Notes: generated by a model from the sequence alone, not told the origin. 6,654 nt of DNA from Crocinitomicaceae bacterium (GCA_024643585.1 JAHEMP010000132.1:1-6654); one strand, 5' to 3'; positions 1-6,050 are shown, numbered from the stretch's first letter. Program-made: numbers and translations.

Positions 1-1209
1 GCTGGAATGATTGAGATTCGCGGAGAAAAAAATGGAATCCCCGTGCTTTTAACCGAAAATAAACCAATGGAGGTGAATCTTACACTTAATCAGTCTCCTG
101 AAGGTTTTAAATTTTGGAAATTAAATGAAGATAAAAAGCAATGGGAAGAGACTCCTTGTGTAATAAGCTCAGGATCAACAAATCAAAATCAATTGAATCT
201 GATTGATAAAAAAATTGAAACTCAAGAAATGGTAGTTGAAAAATGCGAAAATCAAATCCTCAATATAAAAGAAAAGCAAAGGGTGGAAGTCGCTGAATCT
301 ATGATTCCTACTGAAAATGCGAGAAAATTAATAATCGATTTTGACCCTAAAGATTACCCAGAATTGAAAGGGTATAAAGACCTTGAGTTTGAATATATCT
401 TGCCCAAGAACAAAAGTGAAGCGTCTATTAATGAATATTCAAGACGAATCAATTATGCTCAAAATCAAATTTGGAATGATGTTGACATTAAGAAACAAGG
501 AGACTTTTACATTGCGACATTCATGAATTCCAAAGAAAACTACTCTTTACCAATTAGACCGGTATTAAAAGGTCAAAGTTTAGCTTTCATGCAAGCCAAA
601 ATGGAAGATGCAGCAAAAGACAAACAAATCGCATTGCAAAAAATAGAAGTTGAAAAAAAGGAAGCCGAGCTTGAATTGGTGAAACTAAAAAAGCAACATG
701 AAAATTTAATGTTGCAATTAAAAGAACAACTCAGGAAATCCGAGGAACAAACAGCTAGATTGGAGCAGAGAGCAGCTGAAAACAGAGCAAATGCGCAGGC
801 CAAAGCAAATAGTATTCAATTAGCAACGGCAAATTTTAGAACGAATTCTTTTGGTGTATTTAATAGCGACAAACCAGTACCATATCCTCCTCAATACCCA
901 AATTTCATTGTTTTTGAAACAAAAGAAGGAAAAAAAATACAAACAGAAAATGCGTTTGTATTTGACTTAAGTAAAAATGTAAGATATTCTTTCGGTGGGT
1001 ATTTCAGTCACACAATAGAAAATTTAGGTTGGTTTGATAATGAAAGTACTTTAGTAATCATTGATGACAAAGGCGAGTTGTATTTCAAACAAAAAATTAA
1101 TGCCCAACCTAAAAATACAGGTAAAATCCTCGTTCAACACATGGATAAAAAAGACGTAACTTTAGAAAATATTCAATCTGTGATACGTGAAGCTACTGGT
1201 ATTGTTTAG
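1..1209 (+). CDS. Hypothetical coiled-coil envelope protein, 5' end missing
   Basis: Role unknown. The frame is open to the first base of the window, reading Ala-Gly before the Met at position 7. I judge this Met internal, because the protein enters in the middle of a beta-rich domain (AGMIEIRGEKNG) that I recall following a longer N-terminal half in large Bacteroidota surface proteins. Counting from that Met, there is a beta-rich segment with W46 (1-60), a Lys/Glu/Gln-rich linker (60-105), a domain with an FDPKDYPEL motif and a VRP-like IRPVLKG (108-190), a strongly charged coiled coil with Lys/Glu/Leu heptads (about 194-268), and a beta-rich C-terminal domain (about 278-400). No signal peptide is visible, as expected if the N-terminus is missing; a periplasmic or surface location is inferred. 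The 3' end overlaps the next gene by 23 nt, which suggests translational coupling. Confident as a gene, unsure of function. Confidence 0.8.
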   Translation, partial: AGMIEIRGEKNGIPVLLTENKPMEVNLTLNQSPEGFKFWKLNEDKKQWEETPCVISSGSTNQNQLNLIDKKIETQEMVVEKCENQILNIKEKQRVEVAESMIPTENARKLIIDFDPKDYPELKGYKDLEFEYILPKNKSEASINEYSRRINYAQNQIWNDVDIKKQGDFYIATFMNSKENYSLPIRPVLKGQSLAFMQAKMEDAAKDKQIALQKIEVEKKEAELELVKLKKQHENLMLQLKEQLRKSEEQTARLEQRAAENRANAQAKANSIQLATANFRTNSFGVFNSDKPVPYPPQYPNFIVFETKEGKKIQTENAFVFDLSKNVRYSFGGYFSHTIENLGWFDNESTLVIIDDKGELYFKQKINAQPKNTGKILVQHMDKKDVTLENIQSVIREATGIV

Positions 1210-1579
1210 TGCACTTCATTTTTTTAGTTTTTCGCAAACTGACACTATTCGTGTAAATAAAACTTTAAATTATTACCCGAGTATTTCAGGTGTTCAGGAC
1301 GGCAATATTGAATATTGGAAATTATGCAATGCTCAGGGACTGCAGACAAAGGCCGATTGCAGTATCATGTCTTTTGACCTTCAATATTGGGGAAGCAAAG
1401 GTCTTACTTCACAGCATTTCAGCGGCAATCAAATACCAGACTCTATTTGTACTCAAATTGCTCTTTATGGACTTCAAAATATGATTTTCTTTACGAATAT
1501 TAAGGCAATAGATCCGCAAACTGGGAGAGTTTTACATCTTAGTCCAATGAACCTAATACCTGTTGCGAAAAATGAATAA
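1187..1579 (+). CDS. Small secreted protein, possible GldM C-terminal-like domain
   Basis: A 130-residue exported protein of unknown function. The start is GTG at 1187, inside the preceding gene. It gives a textbook signal peptide (MKLLVLFSALHFFSFS, cleavage before Q17); the only other useful start, TTG at 1202, would lose the basic n-region. The mature part is about 113 residues with cysteines at 47, 58 and 88. The C-terminal half (about 60-127: SFDLQYWGS, FSGNQIPDSI, FFTNIKAIDP, LSPMNL) has the spacing of the GldM C-terminal domain, i.e. a beta strand, then Gly-Asn-x-Ile, a helix, then Ile-x-x-Ile-Lys-Ala and a final Pro-containing strand. That likeness is from memory and is weak. GldM proper is about 500 residues and membrane-anchored, so this would be a stand-alone domain. 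Its stop overlaps the next start by 8 nt, and the two share nearly the same signal-peptide junction. Confidence 0.72.
   Translation: MKLLVLFSALHFFSFSQTDTIRVNKTLNYYPSISGVQDGNIEYWKLCNAQGLQTKADCSIMSFDLQYWGSKGLTSQHFSGNQIPDSICTQIALYGLQNMIFFTNIKAIDPQTGRVLHLSPMNLIPVAKNE
1220..1255 (+). repeat. Copy 1 of a 36-bp imperfect direct repeat
   Basis: It covers the end of the signal peptide and the first mature residues (FFSFSQTDTIRV) of the gene at 1187. Compared by eye with 1611-1646 it matches at 29 of 36 positions with no gaps. The copies lie exactly 391 bp apart and each is in its gene's reading frame, so the repeat reflects related coding sequence rather than a mobile unit. Confidence 0.7.
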
Positions 1580-1970
1580 ATTTATTTTACACATTTTGTT
1601 TTTTATTCCATTTTTTAGTTTTTCTCAAGCTGATACCATTAAAGTATTTAAAAGCAGCAGCAAAACATTTAAGTGCACGACTGTGGGAGCATACTCGTGG
1701 TATTTGAATTTTAAAGACGATGAATGCATTTTAGCTGACCTAAAAATCAATCCGAATGAAGCTCAAAAATGGTTTGACAATTATTCCAACAGTCAAAATA
1801 TTTACAGATCGAAATTTGTTTGGAATAATTCTGAATATTTGAACTTCAAAAAAACAAATGACCCTGCAGATTTATTAATTTTTCAAGTTTTAGAAATGTC
1901 GGAAGATTCGATTAAGCTCCAAATTATGTCAAAAAATGAAGTTTTTGTATTTTCTAGATTTGAGATGTAA
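1572..1970 (+). CDS. Small secreted protein, function unknown
   Basis: A 132-residue exported protein that I do not recognise. I chose ATG at 1572, which overlaps the upstream stop by 8 nt (ATGAATAA). An upstream TTG at 1563 would add only three residues and is less likely. The signal peptide is clear: MNK, a Phe/Ile/Leu-rich core, then FSFS with cleavage before Q19. The mature part starts QADTIKV, almost the same as QTDTIRV in the neighbour. It is then rich in aromatics and polar residues, with cysteines at 35 and 52 that could form a disulfide, a helical stretch around 60-75 (PNEAQKWFDNY) and beta-like strands toward the end. Beyond the first dozen mature residues I see no convincing similarity to the upstream protein. 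No transmembrane segment or lipobox is present, so a periplasmic or secreted location is inferred. It probably ends the transcript that begins left of the window. Confidence 0.75.
   Translation: MNKFILHILFFIPFFSFSQADTIKVFKSSSKTFKCTTVGAYSWYLNFKDDECILADLKINPNEAQKWFDNYSNSQNIYRSKFVWNNSEYLNFKKTNDPADLLIFQVLEMSEDSIKLQIMSKNEVFVFSRFEM
1611..1646 (+). repeat. Copy 2 of the 36-bp imperfect direct repeat
   Basis: It encodes FFSFSQADTIKV at the signal-peptide junction of the gene at 1572, and pairs with 1220-1255 (29 of 36 bases identical). Some mismatches are silent or conservative: Thr/Ala and Arg/Lys are the only residue changes, which fits divergence under coding constraint. Confidence 0.7.
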
Positions 1971-2003
1971 ACATTTGGTTATGAATTACCTTTTCTAAAT
2001 TGT

Positions 2004-2035
2004 TTTGAAAATGATGCAAAGTTTATCTATTTTTG
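2004..2035 (+). promoter_or_regulatory. Bacteroidota-type promoter for the beta-barrel gene
   Basis: TTTG at 2004-2007 and TATTTTTG at 2028-2035 match the -33 (TTTG) and -7 (TAnnTTTG) consensus of the primary sigma factor of Bacteroidota, with a 20-bp spacer, which is in the usual range. The start codon lies only 15 nt after the -7 element, so the transcript leader would be about 10 nt or shorter, and a conventional Shine-Dalgarno interaction is unlikely. Confidence 0.7.
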
Positions 2036-2050
2036 CTGTTAGAATAATTT

Positions 2051-3013
2051 ATGAAAGCATTTAAATCATTACTTCTTATCCTTCTATTAGCTACGTATAA
2101 TGCGGACTGCATTGCACAACACACTAATTTCAATAGTCAAAGAAATTGGTCGTTGAATAAAAAAGAATTTATTTTTGGAGTAGGAGCAATGAACTTTCTT
2201 GGCGATTTAGGAGGCCGCAATAGAATAGGTACAGACTACAGTCCTGTTGATTTGGATTTTGGAGCTACCTCCATCGGAGGTTTAATTGGATATAGATATA
2301 GATTTTCTCCGAGATTTGCAACAACCTCACAGATTAGCGGTGGTTTAGTTCGCGGAAGCGATGCATTGACACAAGAGATTATAAGAAAAAGTCGGAATCT
2401 CAGTTTCCGTTCTCCAATCGCTAGTGTATCTCAGCGTTTAGAATTTATCTTTTATTCCTATGAACAATACGGAAGTAGATATAAGATTCCTGGAATTAAT
2501 GGTCACAAAGATAAAAATGTTCAGGCGTATTTTTTCGCCGGTATCGGAGCAACCTATTTCAATCCTCAAGCCCAATTAAATGGTAAATGGGTCAATCTAA
2601 GAGAAATGCATACAGAAGGCCAAGGACTGCCTGATGGACCAAAACAATATGGATTTGTTACAGCAATTGTTCCAATGGGTATTGGATTTAGAACTGGTTT
2701 GGACAAAGTTTGGAGAATTGGAATTGAAATATCGTATACCAAGACTTTTTCAGATTACATAGACGATGTGTCAACTGTATATCCTGATCAGGCTGAATTG
2801 GCTGCAACCTATGGAAACGATGCTGCATATTTATCCAATCCATCCTACCAAAATCAATATTGGTTTGCAGCAGGACAACAGCGAGGCGATAAACAAAAAG
2901 ATAGTTATACGAATGTCAACATAGTCTTTTATAAAAACTTGACATACAAACCTTATAACTATAAGTTTGCACGCTCTCCAAAATTCAGAGGGGGAGGTCG
3001 ATACAAGTTTTAA
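2051..3013 (+). CDS. Outer-membrane beta-barrel protein, DUF6089/PorG-like
   Basis: A 320-residue outer-membrane protein, probably a beta-barrel. It has a Sec signal peptide (MKAFK, then a Leu/Ile core) with likely cleavage after CIA, before Q23. The C20 there is not in a lipobox. The mature protein begins with a motif typical of the family (EFIFGVGAMNFLGDLGG, 39-55), followed by alternating-residue strands: GGLIGYRYRFSPRF (76-89), the conserved RNLSFRSPI (115-123), YFFAGIGATYF (160-170), VPMGIGFRTGL (207-217), IGIEISYTKTFSDYIDDVSTVYPD (223-246), and a final strand ending in Phe320. The SDYIDDVST motif and overall order resemble DUF6089 proteins, to which PorG of the T9SS of Porphyromonas belongs. 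PorG is about 230 residues; this one is longer, with inserts around 145-155 and 175-200, so orthology to PorG is not claimed. It has its own promoter, and no sprF or gld genes are adjacent. Fairly sure of the barrel, less of the role. Confidence 0.8.
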   Translation: MKAFKSLLLILLLATYNADCIAQHTNFNSQRNWSLNKKEFIFGVGAMNFLGDLGGRNRIGTDYSPVDLDFGATSIGGLIGYRYRFSPRFATTSQISGGLVRGSDALTQEIIRKSRNLSFRSPIASVSQRLEFIFYSYEQYGSRYKIPGINGHKDKNVQAYFFAGIGATYFNPQAQLNGKWVNLREMHTEGQGLPDGPKQYGFVTAIVPMGIGFRTGLDKVWRIGIEISYTKTFSDYIDDVSTVYPDQAELAATYGNDAAYLSNPSYQNQYWFAAGQQRGDKQKDSYTNVNIVFYKNLTYKPYNYKFARSPKFRGGGRYKF

Positions 3014-3019
3014 TGATAT

Positions 3020-3031
3020 CGAAAATTTTCG
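3020..3031. repeat. 12-bp perfect palindrome between beta-barrel gene and pyrD
   Basis: CGAAAATTTTCG lies 7 nt after the stop codon at 3011-3013 and about 50 nt before pyrD. It reads the same on both strands, and no symmetry extends beyond it. It could be a dimeric regulator site or a weak terminator stem, but there is no following T-run and no loop, so an intrinsic terminator is unlikely. Confidence 0.45.
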
Positions 3032-3063
3032 TCAGAATTCCATTATCCTTTCCTAAGGTGTAT

Positions 3064-3071
3064 TAAATTTG
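3064..3071 (+). promoter_or_regulatory. Candidate -7 element upstream of pyrD
   Basis: TAAATTTG matches TAnnTTTG and ends 10 nt before the pyrD ATG. No TTTG sits 19-21 bp upstream (the best near match is TTCG at 3028-3031, inside the palindrome and much too far away), so only half the promoter is convincing. The A-rich stretch GAAAAAAC just before the ATG fits Bacteroidota start regions. Confidence 0.5.
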
Positions 3072-3081
3072 TAGAAAAAAC

Positions 3082-4113
3082 ATGTACGGTCTTATACGAT
3101 CAATTTTATTTCGCTTTGATCCTGAAAAAGTTCACTATTTTACAGTTCGACTATTAAAAATTACGCTGTCAATTCCTGGCGCTAAATGGATTTTTAAAAA
3201 ACTTTTTTTTGTAGAGGATAAAAAACTTGAAACTACTGTTGCGGGTTTGAAGTTTAAAAACCCAGTTGGGCTAGCTGCAGGATTTGATAAAAATGCAACC
3301 ATGTTCAATGAAATGTATTATTGTGGATTTGGTTTTATTGAAATTGGAACCGTCACTCCTGTTGGACAGCCGGGGAATGAAAAACCTAGGTTGTTTCGCC
3401 TCAAAGAAGACAGTGGAATAATTAATAGAATGGGCTTCAACAATGAAGGGGTGGAGGTCGCAATTGAAAATTTAAAGAAAAAAAATATCGATTTAATAAT
3501 TGGAGGAAACATAGGTAAAAACAAAAATACGCCAAATGAAGAAGCAGATAATGATTACAAAATATGTTTCAACGCCTTATTTCCTTATGTCGATTATTTT
3601 GTTGTGAATGTTTCATCCCCGAACACGCCCAACCTTAGAGATCTGCAGGAGAAAGAACCTTTAACTAAATTATTAAAGTTGTTAATGGAAATTAACTCTT
3701 CCAAGGAAAATTCAAAACCTATATTTTTAAAAATCGCTCCCGATTTGACCGACTCCCAATTGGACGACATCGTGGAAATAGTGCAAGACTCGAAAATAAG
3801 TGGGGTTATAGCTACAAACACGACCATTAGTCGGGAAAATTTAAAATCTAATAAAGAGCTCGTTGAAAAAATTGGAGCCGGCGGTTTATCTGGAAAACCT
3901 GTAAGAAAAAGATCCACGGAGGTGATAAAATACCTTTCCGATAAATCGAATAAATCATTTCCGATTATTGGAGTAGGAGGGATTCATTCTGAAGAAGACG
4001 CATTGGAAAAAATAAATGCTGGAGCTGATTTAATTCAAGTATACTCTGGTTTTATTTATGAAGGCCCGGGACTTATAAAAAAAATAAACAAAGCTATTTT
4101 GGCGAAAAGATAA
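3082..4113 (+). CDS. pyrD: Dihydroorotate dehydrogenase (quinone), class 2
   Basis: Oxidises dihydroorotate to orotate in pyrimidine synthesis, passing electrons through FMN to a membrane quinone. The 343 residues match the usual class 2 length (about 336 in E. coli). Residues 1-45 form the amphipathic N-terminal helices that dock on the inner membrane and mark class 2 (MYGLIRSILFRFDPEKVHYF). Then comes the barrel: NPVGLAAGFDKNA (60-72), GFIEIGTVTPVGQPGN (84-99) and NRMGFNN (115-121). NVSSPNTPNLRDLQ (176-189) holds the catalytic base Ser179; class 1 enzymes have Cys here. FLKIAPDL follows with Lys217 for FMN, then ATNTT (244-248), GGLSGKPV (267-274) and GVGGIHS with ADLIQVYSGFIYEGP (297-329) around the FMN phosphate. 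All expected residues are present. An 8-T tract lies inside codons 41-43 without breaking the frame. It leads the 3082-6050 gene run; the next start is 1 nt after its stop. Confidence 0.97.
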   Translation: MYGLIRSILFRFDPEKVHYFTVRLLKITLSIPGAKWIFKKLFFVEDKKLETTVAGLKFKNPVGLAAGFDKNATMFNEMYYCGFGFIEIGTVTPVGQPGNEKPRLFRLKEDSGIINRMGFNNEGVEVAIENLKKKNIDLIIGGNIGKNKNTPNEEADNDYKICFNALFPYVDYFVVNVSSPNTPNLRDLQEKEPLTKLLKLLMEINSSKENSKPIFLKIAPDLTDSQLDDIVEIVQDSKISGVIATNTTISRENLKSNKELVEKIGAGGLSGKPVRKRSTEVIKYLSDKSNKSFPIIGVGGIHSEEDALEKINAGADLIQVYSGFIYEGPGLIKKINKAILAKR

Positions 4114-4114
4114 A

Positions 4115-4972
4115 ATGGAAAAAGAAATTAAAATCATCGAATGTCCTCGCGACGCCATGCAGGGTTGGCATGATTTTATTCCAACTCAAAAAAAAATTGA
4201 GTATCTAAATATCCTATTAAAGTGTGGATTTGATACTTTAGATTTTGGAAGTTTCGTTTCTCCAAAAGCTATTCCTCAAATGAAAGATACGGCAGAAGTT
4301 TTAGCCGGATTAGAGCTAAATTCCTCGACAAAGTTACTTGCCATAATAGCAAATATGAGAGGTGCAATGGATGCCGCTGAATTTGAAAAAATTGATTATT
4401 TAGGTTATCCCTTTTCTGTTTCAGAAGAATTTCAGAAACGAAATACTAACGCTTCTATTGATGAATCATTAATTAGGTTAGAAGAAATTCAAAGTATTTG
4501 TTTGAAAAAGGATAAAAAACTTGTCGTGTATTTATCGATGGGGTTTGGCAATCCTTACGGCGAAAAATGGCACCCAGACTTAGTGTCTCACTGGTCCGAA
4601 AGACTTTACAGAGAATTAAATGTCAATATCTTAGCACTTTCAGACACAATAGGCTGCGCAAATCCACAAATCGTTTCAGAGTTGTTCAATCAAATAATTC
4701 CAGATTTTCCAAATGTTGAATTTGGAGCACATTTGCACACGATTCCTGAAAATGCCTATAAGCTCGTGGAAGCAGCCCATAAAAGTGGTTGCAGACGATT
4801 TGATGGCGCAATTAAAGGATTTGGAGGTTGTCCAATGGCAAAGGATGAATTGATAGGCAATATGCCGACTGAAAAAATAATTGAATATTTAATGGAAAAT
4901 GGAATCCGTAACGAAATAGATTCTTCCCGTTTTTCAGAAGCAGAATCGATGGTTTCATCCATATTTATATAA
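4115..4972 (+). CDS. Hydroxymethylglutaryl-CoA lyase-like DRE-TIM metallolyase
   Basis: Probably cleaves HMG-CoA to acetyl-CoA and acetoacetate, the last step of leucine breakdown, in the cytoplasm. The 285 residues form one TIM-barrel domain. CPRDAMQ (10-16) is the PRDGLQ-type motif, with catalytic Arg12 and metal ligand Asp13. GSFVSPKAIPQMKDTAEVL (45-63) is near-identical to the SFVSPKWVPQM motif of HMG-CoA lyases. HLH (206-208) gives the two metal-binding histidines. GFGGCPMAKDELIGNMPTE (235-253) carries the Cys239 equivalent to human Cys266 and the Asn249 ligand. Departures from the classical enzyme: human Glu72 aligns with Asp43, and the HCHDTYG loop becomes HLHTIPE. I recall a similar pattern in other Bacteroidota homologues, so it looks like a lineage subfamily rather than decay. 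A relative acting on another 3-hydroxy-3-methyl acyl-CoA, or a different aldol substrate, cannot be excluded. It follows pyrD by 1 nt; a lipoprotein gene follows by 2 nt. Confidence 0.82.
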   Translation: MEKEIKIIECPRDAMQGWHDFIPTQKKIEYLNILLKCGFDTLDFGSFVSPKAIPQMKDTAEVLAGLELNSSTKLLAIIANMRGAMDAAEFEKIDYLGYPFSVSEEFQKRNTNASIDESLIRLEEIQSICLKKDKKLVVYLSMGFGNPYGEKWHPDLVSHWSERLYRELNVNILALSDTIGCANPQIVSELFNQIIPDFPNVEFGAHLHTIPENAYKLVEAAHKSGCRRFDGAIKGFGGCPMAKDELIGNMPTEKIIEYLMENGIRNEIDSSRFSEAESMVSSIFI

Positions 4973-4974
4973 TT

Positions 4975-5625
4975 ATGAAAGCGAAAATATTATTTCTTTT
5001 TATCCTTTTAACAAGTTTAACTTCTTGTCGAAACGATACCGAAAATCCCGAAATAGCGGAAAATATTAAGATTGAGGATACCGAAGGTTTTCAGGACATT
5101 GAAATATTATTCGATGAGTCAGATTTCTCAGACCCTGTAATGAAAAAACTATTGCTTGAATTAAAAATATGCACAGATGATACGCTTGCTACTTTAAATT
5201 CAGAAACTCCATTGTGCAGTGCTGAAAATTTTAAATTCCTTCCATTAAGAGAGGATATTTCATTAAAAAATGGTTTCATACTTCTGGTTAAAGCCAATAC
5301 TGGTGGTTTTCCATTGAGAAGACTCCTGATTTTTCAAAGGGAGAGAGGTAACTTAGTTAAAACGAACGGCTTTGTCGCAAACATAATAGGAAGAACCAAA
5401 TCAAAAAGTGGTTATGACGACCTACTATTGCGTTTTAATGACAAAGATCAAGGGGAAGATTTGTTCTACAATTGTTTATTTACGTGGCAAGAGGGTAGAT
5501 ATGAATATAAACAAGTTGAAGTTATACAAGGTGCTAATTGGGGAGGCCCTGTAAAACAAATCTACAAAGATTCTATTTCCAAAGAAGTTTATAGGGACAT
5601 AATGAACAATGAAATGATATTCTGA
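4975..5625 (+). CDS. Putative lipoprotein, function unknown
   Basis: A 216-residue lipoprotein. The signal is MKAK, a Phe/Leu/Ile core and lipobox LTSC, with the lipidated Cys18. The residues after it (RNDTENPEIAEN) are polar and acidic, as in a flexible tether; I see no strong surface-export signal. The mature domain has cysteines at 66, 81 and 167. The C66/C81 pair lies in a segment (KICTDDTLATLNSETPLC) that could be a disulfide-closed loop. The central part reads as alternating beta strands (FILLVKANTGGFPLRRLLIFQRE, 101-123; DDLLLRFND, 148-156; NCLFTWQEGRYEYKQVEVI, 166-184). The F-x-W-x-x-G-x-Y-E ending resembles many Bacteroidota periplasmic or outer-membrane lipoproteins, but I cannot name the family. 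The start is 2 nt after the lyase stop, so it is very likely co-transcribed. Confidence 0.85.
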   Translation: MKAKILFLFILLTSLTSCRNDTENPEIAENIKIEDTEGFQDIEILFDESDFSDPVMKKLLLELKICTDDTLATLNSETPLCSAENFKFLPLREDISLKNGFILLVKANTGGFPLRRLLIFQRERGNLVKTNGFVANIIGRTKSKSGYDDLLLRFNDKDQGEDLFYNCLFTWQEGRYEYKQVEVIQGANWGGPVKQIYKDSISKEVYRDIMNNEMIF

Positions 5626-6050
5626 TGAGATGGACATACATTGTCATTTCCTTTACACTCTTAATTTCTTGCCAATCTGATTACTCAGATATCAAAAGAA
5701 TAAATAAAGAGTCCACTTTCCATACAAATTCGAGCAAAATATGGGTTATTAATAAGGTGATGCTAAAAGGAGTCAATCATTCTTCTCTGTTATTAAAAGA
5801 AAAAGACGTGATTGTTTTTTATGAGTCGGGAAAAATAATAATTCAACCAATAAATACCCTTGGGACTTTTCCTTCCAAAACAGGAACGCTTAACCTTGGA
5901 CAATACGATCAAAAATGTACATTCACTTTTCCAAATGAAAAATGGATCTTTCAACCCCTTCTTATTCAATCGAATTTAATCAAGTTGAAAGCCTTGAAAA
6001 ATAGTGATTTTAAATATGATTTAGAATTAATTTCTTACCCAGAAAATTAA
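5625..6050 (+). CDS. Putative lipoprotein, possibly lipocalin-like
   Basis: A 141-residue lipoprotein. It has a short signal MRWTY with a hydrophobic core and lipobox LISC, Cys16 being lipidated. After a polar linker (17-37) comes a single beta-rich domain of about 100 residues: KIWVINKVML (38-47), LLLKEKDVIVFYESGKIIIQPI (55-76), TGTLNLGQYDQKCTFTFPNEKWIFQPLLI (86-114), and a last strand near DLELISY (132-138). An opening Trp strand followed by an F-x-x-x-Gly turn is reminiscent of small lipocalin-like Bacteroidota domains; that is an impression, not an identification. The ATG overlaps the stop of the preceding gene by one base (TGATG), a typical coupling arrangement. It ends one base before the convergent gene on the minus strand. 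Confidence 0.82.
   Translation: MRWTYIVISFTLLISCQSDYSDIKRINKESTFHTNSSKIWVINKVMLKGVNHSSLLLKEKDVIVFYESGKIIIQPINTLGTFPSKTGTLNLGQYDQKCTFTFPNEKWIFQPLLIQSNLIKLKALKNSDFKYDLELISYPEN

Noticed and set aside
573..803. Minus-strand open frame of 76 codons, rich in Cys, Ser and Phe
   Set aside because: It is the antisense of the Lys/Glu/Gln-rich coiled coil; the composition follows from complementing AAR/GAR/CAR codons, and there is no plausible promoter or family signal.
1290..1484. Plus-strand open frame of 64 codons inside the small secreted gene
   Set aside because: It lies wholly inside the gene at 1187, which has a signal peptide and a coherent product; the alternative frame has neither.
1563..1571. 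TTG start for the second small secreted gene
   Set aside because: ATG at 1572 gives a cleaner signal peptide and an ATGAATAA overlap with the upstream stop; the TTG only adds three residues.
1991..2011. TTTTC...GAAAA inverted repeat as a terminator after the small secreted gene
   Set aside because: A 5-bp AT-rich stem with an 11-nt loop and no T-run is too weak; it also overlaps the TTTG promoter element.
2060..2120. Lipobox around Cys20 of the beta-barrel protein
   Set aside because: The residues before the Cys (NAD) do not fit a lipobox, and a normal Sec cleavage site (CIA before Gln23) follows directly.
3191..3210. Runs T5-A6-C-T8 in pyrD as a phase-variable slippage tract
   Set aside because: The runs encode ordinary Phe/Lys/Leu codons at positions 38-43 of the membrane-docking region, the frame is intact, and an essential biosynthetic gene is an unlikely phase switch; AT-rich genomes have many such runs.
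3318..3524. Minus-strand open frame inside pyrD
   Set aside because: It is antisense to conserved FMN-binding and NRMGFNN segments of pyrD; a shadow frame.
3594..3917. Minus-strand open frame of 107 codons inside pyrD
   Set aside because: It is antisense to the catalytic-loop and FMN-binding region of pyrD, which is fully conserved; the reverse product shows no recognisable domain.
4756..4962. Minus-strand open frame inside the HMG-CoA lyase-like gene
   Set aside because: It overlaps the conserved GGCP region of the lyase, and nothing on the reverse strand supports translation.
5091..5297. Minus-strand open frame inside the first lipoprotein gene
   Set aside because: A shadow of a convincing lipoprotein gene with a lipobox and tight operon spacing.
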